39,631 nucleotides of DNA from SVEL01 sp045126475. Its GTDB lineage: Bacteria > Bacillota > Clostridia > Lachnospirales > Lachnospiraceae. Location: contig JBGVOL010000032.1 in NCBI GenBank assembly GCA_045126475.1, positions 1 through 39,631 on the forward strand. The letters are read 5' to 3'. The number at the start of each line of letters is the position of its first letter. The stretch's first letter is position 1. Positions 35,365 through 39,631 of this stretch are shown here, piece after piece. Below the pieces are notes generated by a model that saw only the letters and a list, made by a program, of their open reading frames with translations, searched no databases and had not been told where the DNA came from. A program made the translations under genes and the position numbers.

Positions 35365-36354
35365 TTAGTTTTCTTCCTTCTTCTTTCTTGTAGCTGCTGC
35401 TGTTCCTCCAACTGCTGCTCCAACTAAGAGTGCTAAATAGAATACATACTTTGTAGAATCACCTGTCTCTGCTGCTGCAAAAGGAACTTCTAAATTAACG
35501 TCCTCCTCTCCAAGTGTTTCAGACTCAGGCTCTGTTGTTGTCTCAGGCTCAGCAGTTGTTTCAGCCTGACCAGGTGCAAACGGAACATCTATCTCTACAT
35601 CTTCCTCAGCAGGAGCTGTTGTTGGCTCCTCTGTTGCCGGCTCTTCTGTTGTTAGCTCTTCTGTTGTTGGCTCTTCTGTTGTTGGCTCCTCTATTGCCGG
35701 CTCTTCTGTTGCCGGCTCTTCTGTTGTTGACTTATTAACAATGACACCATCTACATGATATCCATCTTTTTCTTTTTTTACCACGTACCACTTTATATAT
35801 TCATCATCGGTAAGACCAAGCATTTGTCTGAACTCTTCTTCAGGTGCTGATACTATGATATCTTTAATTGCCTTTTCATCATTATATATACTCTTAAATT
35901 CACTTATTGCACCTTCTAAGCCCTTTGAATAATTTTCAGAAGGCTGTGAAATGTTTATTCCTTCACTCGGAATCTCTAATTTTCTGTTAAGAACAAAAAA
36001 TTTTGTCTTAAGCTCTTTTTCTTCCAATGTAAATACAAATGTCATATCCTGTTTAACAAAATCTAAATCCTCAAATGTATAATTGCCTTCAGGTGTAATC
36101 TTTGCATATTGCTTATACCATCTGGCAACTCCATCTACAATTTCTGTTTTATCTATTACTGTTTCTGTAACTGCATCTTTATTTCTTGCATTTTCACCAT
36201 AACTATATTGAAGTTCATGCATTACTTTTCCATCTTTATCTTTGATAGTAACAGTATACTTCTCAGCCTCATCCTCAGCCAAAACACTTGTCATATTTGC
36301 AACAAGCATAACCAATGATAACATTATTACAAAAAATGTCTTAACACGTTTCAT
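35365..36354 (-). CDS. Surface protein with EEPTTEEP repeats and a sorting-signal-like C-terminus
   Basis: The 329-residue product has a signal peptide (about 1-26, ending VLAED), an N-terminal beta-rich region (YTVTIKDKDGKVMHELQY), a helical middle, and a Thr/Glu/Pro-rich stretch with TTEEPATEEP-type five-residue repeats (about 208-255). Near the end come ETGDS, a hydrophobic helix and RKKKEEN. This resembles a sortase signal, but the usual LPxTG is replaced by AAETG, so anchoring may be by membrane only. VPFAPG and VPFAAA repeats precede it. GGAGGG lies 5-6 nt before the ATG; an ATG ten codons upstream is unsupported. Function unknown. Confidence 0.8.
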   Translation of the reverse strand: MKRVKTFFVIMLSLVMLVANMTSVLAEDEAEKYTVTIKDKDGKVMHELQYSYGENARNKDAVTETVIDKTEIVDGVARWYKQYAKITPEGNYTFEDLDFVKQDMTFVFTLEEKELKTKFFVLNRKLEIPSEGINISQPSENYSKGLEGAISEFKSIYNDEKAIKDIIVSAPEEEFRQMLGLTDDEYIKWYVVKKEKDGYHVDGVIVNKSTTEEPATEEPAIEEPTTEEPTTEELTTEEPATEEPTTAPAEEDVEIDVPFAPGQAETTAEPETTTEPESETLGEEDVNLEVPFAAAETGDSTKYVFYLALLVGAAVGGTAAATRKKKEEN

Positions 36355-36425
36355 AGTTTCCCTCCTATTATATCTCTTTAGCATTATTAGTTTTGAATAA
36401 TAATATTATTTTTTTTATTTTTTTT

Positions 36426-36446
36426 ATACCCCCAAATAGGGGGTAT
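36426..36446. promoter_or_regulatory. Short C5/G5 hairpin with A/T-tract flanks
   Basis: ATACCCCC and GGGGGTAT form an 8-bp stem around AAATA. T-runs lie on both sides of the plus strand. On the minus strand, which carries all nearby genes, it is followed by an A-tract, so it would not stop serA. Its role in front of the surface protein gene is unclear. Confidence 0.45.
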
Positions 36447-36540
36447 TTTTATTCCCAGAGTATTTTCATACTGATTCTCATTCAATCATTATATCTTTTG
36501 CGGGCATGCACAATTTCTGCATGACAGCTTATTATACAAA

Positions 36541-36564
36541 AAGATGCCCGGAACTACTTCCGGG
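36541..36564 (-). terminator. Terminator after serA
   Basis: CCCGGAA (36547-36553) and TTCCGGG (36558-36564) form a 7-bp stem with a 4-nt loop. On the minus strand the stem is followed by CATCTTTTTG. Confidence 0.75.
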
Positions 36565-36600
36565 ACACCCTTTACTATCACACAAACTATATGTACTTTT

Positions 36601-37764
36601 TTACTTTATAACACGAACCTTAATGATTCCTTCTATACCCTCAAGCTTCTTTACAACTGCGTCTGTAACCTTTGAATCAAGGTCAAGCATTGTATATGAA
36701 TAGTCACCCTTTGACTTATTTAACATCTCATGGATATTGATATTCTCTGCAGAGCATGCACCTGTAATCTGGCTTATCATATTTGGTATATTCTTATGAT
36801 TGATACAGATACGTCCCTCCTGTGTACATACACCCATGTCACATGCAGGATAATTTACGGAATTTACAATATTACCGTTCTCTATAAAGTCAACAAGCTG
36901 CTTAACTGCCATTACCGCACAATTGTCTTCCGATTCCTCTGTGGAAGCTCCCAGATGAGGGAATGCTATAACTCCATCCATATTTGCTGACTTTGCATTA
37001 GGGAAGTCTGTCACATACTTTGCAACCTTTCCTGACTCTAATGCTTCTTTCATATCATCATCATTTACAAGAAGGTCTCTTGCAAAGTTAAGAACAATAA
37101 CTCCATCCTTCATCATTGAGATAGAAGCTTTGTTTATCATTCCCTTTGTATCATTAAGCAGAGGTACGTGAACTGTGATATAGTCGCACTCTGCATATAT
37201 TTCAGAATTAGACTTAACTATCTTTACATTTCTTGAAAGGTTAAGAGCATTCTTAACTGAAAGGTATGGGTCACATCCATATACTTCCATTCCAAGAGCA
37301 TCTGCTGCATTGGCAACTAATACGCCGATTGCGCCAAGTCCGATAACACCAAGTTTCTTTCCCTTTATCTCAGTACCGGCAAATGCTTTCTTAGCCTTCT
37401 CCATTGTCTTTCCGATATTCTCGTCTGACTTATTATCAGCTACCCACTGCATACCGCCTCTGATATCACGGGCTGCAAGAAGCATACCTGCAACAACCAT
37501 CTCCTTAACACCATTGGCATTTGCGCCCGGAGTATTAAACACTACAATACCCTTCTCGGCACACTTATCAAGCGGAATATTATTTACGCCTGCACCGGCT
37601 CTTGCAACAGCCAAAAGCTCGTCAGAAAGCTCCAATTCATGCATGGATGCACTTCTTACCAGTACGGCCTCGGCCTCAGCAAAATTATCAGTAGTTCCGA
37701 ATGAAGCAGGTAAAAGCTTCATACCTACCTTTGCAATAGGGTTTAAACAATTAACTTTAACCAT
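36601..37764 (-). CDS. serA: D-3-phosphoglycerate dehydrogenase (short form with ACT domain)
   Basis: It oxidises 3-phosphoglycerate with NAD, the first step of serine synthesis. The 387-residue product has the NAD-binding LGVIGLGAIGVLVANAA, the catalytic segment AFPHLGASTEESEDNC, and a C-terminal ACT domain (about 317-387; NMISQITGACSAENINIHEML), with no intervening ASB domain. The ACT domain suggests, but does not prove, serine feedback. AGGAGG lies before the ATG. It follows serC by 89 nt. Confidence 0.95.
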   Translation of the reverse strand: MVKVNCLNPIAKVGMKLLPASFGTTDNFAEAEAVLVRSASMHELELSDELLAVARAGAGVNNIPLDKCAEKGIVVFNTPGANANGVKEMVVAGMLLAARDIRGGMQWVADNKSDENIGKTMEKAKKAFAGTEIKGKKLGVIGLGAIGVLVANAADALGMEVYGCDPYLSVKNALNLSRNVKIVKSNSEIYAECDYITVHVPLLNDTKGMINKASISMMKDGVIVLNFARDLLVNDDDMKEALESGKVAKYVTDFPNAKSANMDGVIAFPHLGASTEESEDNCAVMAVKQLVDFIENGNIVNSVNYPACDMGVCTQEGRICINHKNIPNMISQITGACSAENINIHEMLNKSKGDYSYTMLDLDSKVTDAVVKKLEGIEGIIKVRVIK

Positions 37765-37804
37765 TTTAATGGTCCTCCTTTAAATAGATATTATCATATA
37801 TGAA

Positions 37805-37837
37805 GCCACAGACGAGAAACTATCAATTGTCTGTGGC
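37805..37837 (-). promoter_or_regulatory. Hairpin between serC and serA
   Basis: GCCACAGAC (37805-37813) pairs exactly with GTCTGTGGC (37829-37837). No T-tract follows on the minus strand, so it may regulate or stabilise the mRNA rather than end it. Confidence 0.5.
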
Positions 37838-37853
37838 AACTATAACTTAATTA

Positions 37854-38936
37854 TTATGCGTTCTCTTCCTCGAATTTTCTCATAAAGTCTACGAGTGCCT
37901 GAACACCTTCGATTGGCATTGCATTATATATGCTTGCTCTCATACCGCCGACTGTTCTGTGTCCCTTAAGGTTTTCGAATCCTGCTGCCTTTGCCTCTTT
38001 GACAAACTTGGCATCAAGGTCAGCATCACCTGTTACAAACGGTACGTTCATAAGAGAACGGTCCTTCTTCTCAACAGTTCCCTTAAATAACTTGCTCTCA
38101 TCAAGGAAATCGTAAAGAATCTTTGCTTTCTTCTCGTTACACTCTTTCATTACTGAAAGTCCGCCCATCTTCTTTAACCACTTAAATACCTTACCGCAGA
38201 TATAAATATTGTATGCAGGTGGTGTATTATAGAGTGATTCAGCATCTGCATGTATCTTGTATCTGAGCATTGTCGGTGTACCCGGAAGTACATCCTCTGT
38301 GATAAGGTCTTCTCTTATTATTACAATAACCATACCTGCAGGTCCGATATTTTTCTGAACACCGCCGTAGATTACGCCGTACTTTGTCACATCAACAGGC
38401 TCTGATAAGAAGCATGATGACACGTCTGAAACAAGAACCTTTCCCTTTGTGTTTGGCAGTTCCTTAAACTTTGTTCCGTAAATCGTGTTATTCTCGCAGA
38501 TATATACATAATCTGCATCCTCAGGGATATCGAGGTCTGAACAATCAGGAATATATGAGAATGTCTTATCTGCTGATGAAGCTACCTCTACGGCATCTCC
38601 ATAAATTTTTGCCTCCTGGTAAGCTTTCTTTGCCCACTGGCCTGTAACTATGTAAGCAGCCTTTTTATTCTTCATAAGATTCATAGGAATCATGGCAAAC
38701 TGCTGTGAAGCACCACCCTGTAAAAATAATACCTTATAATTGTCAGGAATATTCATAAGATCTCTTAAATCCTGCTCTGCAGTCTTAATAATCTCCTCAA
38801 ATGCCTTTGAACGATGGCTCATCTCCATAACGGACATACCTGTACCGTTATAATCAAGCATCTCTGCTGCTGCCTCTTTTAATACTTCTTCCGGTAAAAC
38901 AGCCGGTCCTGCTGAGAAATTATATACTCTTCCCAT
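37854..38936 (-). CDS. serC: Phosphoserine aminotransferase
   Basis: It converts 3-phosphohydroxypyruvate and glutamate to phosphoserine and 2-oxoglutarate, using PLP. The 360-residue product starts RVYNFSAGPAVLP, the family signature. The PLP lysine lies in YGGVQKNIGPAG, and GHRTVGGMRASIYNA is near the C-terminus. The ATG at 38936 is 7-8 nt after GGAGGA; the ATG at 38951 would overlap that site. It lies between ilvB and serA on the same strand. Confidence 0.96.
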   Translation of the reverse strand: MGRVYNFSAGPAVLPEEVLKEAAAEMLDYNGTGMSVMEMSHRSKAFEEIIKTAEQDLRDLMNIPDNYKVLFLQGGASQQFAMIPMNLMKNKKAAYIVTGQWAKKAYQEAKIYGDAVEVASSADKTFSYIPDCSDLDIPEDADYVYICENNTIYGTKFKELPNTKGKVLVSDVSSCFLSEPVDVTKYGVIYGGVQKNIGPAGMVIVIIREDLITEDVLPGTPTMLRYKIHADAESLYNTPPAYNIYICGKVFKWLKKMGGLSVMKECNEKKAKILYDFLDESKLFKGTVEKKDRSLMNVPFVTGDADLDAKFVKEAKAAGFENLKGHRTVGGMRASIYNAMPIEGVQALVDFMRKFEEENA

Positions 38937-38965
38937 TTTGTTGTCCTCCATTATATTTATTTATT

Positions 38966-39050
38966 ACTACTTCGTAGTCTCGGCCAGTGGCACTCTTACA
39001 CTTTCTTTATATTTACTTATTTCAGCGAAACTACTTCGTAGTTTCGGCCA
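38966..39050. repeat. Tandem duplication of the ilvB 3' end (64-bp period)
   Basis: ACTACTTCGTAGT[C/T]TCGGCCA occurs at 38966-38986 and 39030-39050, 64 bp apart. Similar TTATATTTA(C/T)TTATT sequence precedes both copies. The second copy encodes the last residues (AETTK) and stop of ilvB; the first is a non-coding relic. Each copy has a small ACTAC/GTAGT hairpin. Confidence 0.8.
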
Positions 39051-39631
39051 AATCCTCAGCGCTGAATGCCTCTGAAATCGGAGCACCAGGTGCAACCATA
39101 GGGAATACCTTATCATCCTGGTCTATCTGACAATCAATAACCACAGGGCCGCCACAAGCTATCGCTTCCTTAAGTACTGTCTCAAAATCTTCCTTCTTTG
39201 TAACAGTATATCCCTTAGCACCCATTGCCTCTGCAAGTTTTGCAAAATCAACGCTGTCATTTAATATTGTATTTGAATATCTCTGTCCATAGAAGAGTGT
39301 CTGCCACTGTCTAACCATACCAAGTACGTGATTGTTGATAACAACCTCAATAACAGGAATATTGTATCTTGCTGCTGTGGCAATCTCATTCATGTTCATT
39401 CTGAAGCAACCGTCACCTGCAATATTGATTACAGTCTTCTCAGGTCTTGCCATCTTCGCACCGAGTGAAGCACCGAGACCGTAACCCATTGTGCCAAGAC
39501 CGCCTGATGTAATAAGTGTTCTAGGCTCCTTGTACTTATAGAACTGGGCAGCCCACATCTGATGCTGTCCAACTTCGGTTGTGATTATTGCGTCACCGCC
39601 TGTAACCTCATAAATCTTCTCAATAACATAC
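39031..39631 (-). CDS. ilvB: Acetolactate synthase large subunit, C-terminal part
   Basis: The frame is open to the window edge, so the N-terminal part and start are missing. The visible 199 residues cover the C-terminal thiamine-diphosphate domain: TTEVGQHQMWAAQFYK, GGLGTMGYGLGASLGAK, INIAGDGCFRMNMNE and EVVINNHVLGMVRQWQ, the GDG...NN cofactor motif with family-specific Met/Trp residues. The enzyme makes acetolactate for branched-chain amino acid synthesis. The end AEDLAETTK is in a local duplication. The small subunit gene is not in view. Confidence 0.93.
   Translation of the reverse strand, partial: YVIEKIYEVTGGDAIITTEVGQHQMWAAQFYKYKEPRTLITSGGLGTMGYGLGASLGAKMARPEKTVINIAGDGCFRMNMNEIATAARYNIPVIEVVINNHVLGMVRQWQTLFYGQRYSNTILNDSVDFAKLAEAMGAKGYTVTKKEDFETVLKEAIACGGPVVIDCQIDQDDKVFPMVAPGAPISEAFSAEDLAETTK

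Overview
The window looks like a chromosomal segment of a low-GC Gram-positive anaerobe, most likely a Lachnospiraceae-type Clostridium. Supporting signs are AT-rich intergenic DNA, strong GGAGG ribosome binding sites, sigma-A promoters with 16-18 bp spacing, a T-box in front of tyrS, a SleB-type cell-wall hydrolase, the comEC-holA-rpsT neighbourhood typical of Firmicutes, and threonine/glutamate-rich surface proteins. Almost every gene is on the minus strand. The exceptions are an AP2-domain gene, rpsT and argG. No rRNA, tRNA, IS element, prophage or CRISPR array was seen.

Layout. 1-5.2 kb: half of a dispersed palindrome at the left edge, a membrane-anchored SleB-like hydrolase, a plus-strand protein with two AP2-like domains around a decayed HNH-like core, and a response regulator/histidine kinase pair. 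5.2-8.3 kb: tyrS with a complete T-box leader, then argH. 8.3-12.1 kb: a gap with two long perfect inverted repeats, an MscS channel, and glgB with an unusual lysine-rich C-terminal tail. 12.1-21.1 kb: rpsT facing holA, a PD-(D/E)XK-like protein, a 72-bp tandem repeat array that forms the 3' end of comEC, comEC with a probable ATT start codon, a GerMN lipoprotein, a histidine kinase, a response regulator and comEA. 21.2-25.9 kb: arginine biosynthesis, with argC-argJ-argB divergent from argG and a perfect ARG box in front of argG. 26-30.6 kb: a second copy of the palindrome, a CAP-domain protein, an M18 aminopeptidase, an Xre regulator with a DUF2975 membrane protein, and a YibE/F membrane protein. 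30.5-36.4 kb: a 1535-residue surface metallophosphoesterase and a sorting-signal-like surface protein. 36.6-39.6 kb: serA, serC and the 3' part of ilvB.

How the genes work together. The arginine genes cover the acetyl-cycle steps (argJ, argB, argC) and the last two steps to arginine (argG, argH); argD, argF and argR are not in the window. The comEA-to-comEC block holds DNA-uptake genes at its two ends. Between them lies a response regulator, kinase and GerMN lipoprotein set in the same order as actinobacterial MtrA-MtrB-LpqB.

The most interesting signals are this embedded three-component module, the ATT start of comEC, the 72-bp hairpin array that has captured the comEC stop codon, the paired direct repeats bracketing the Xre/DUF2975 promoter, the large palindrome family, and the glgB tail.
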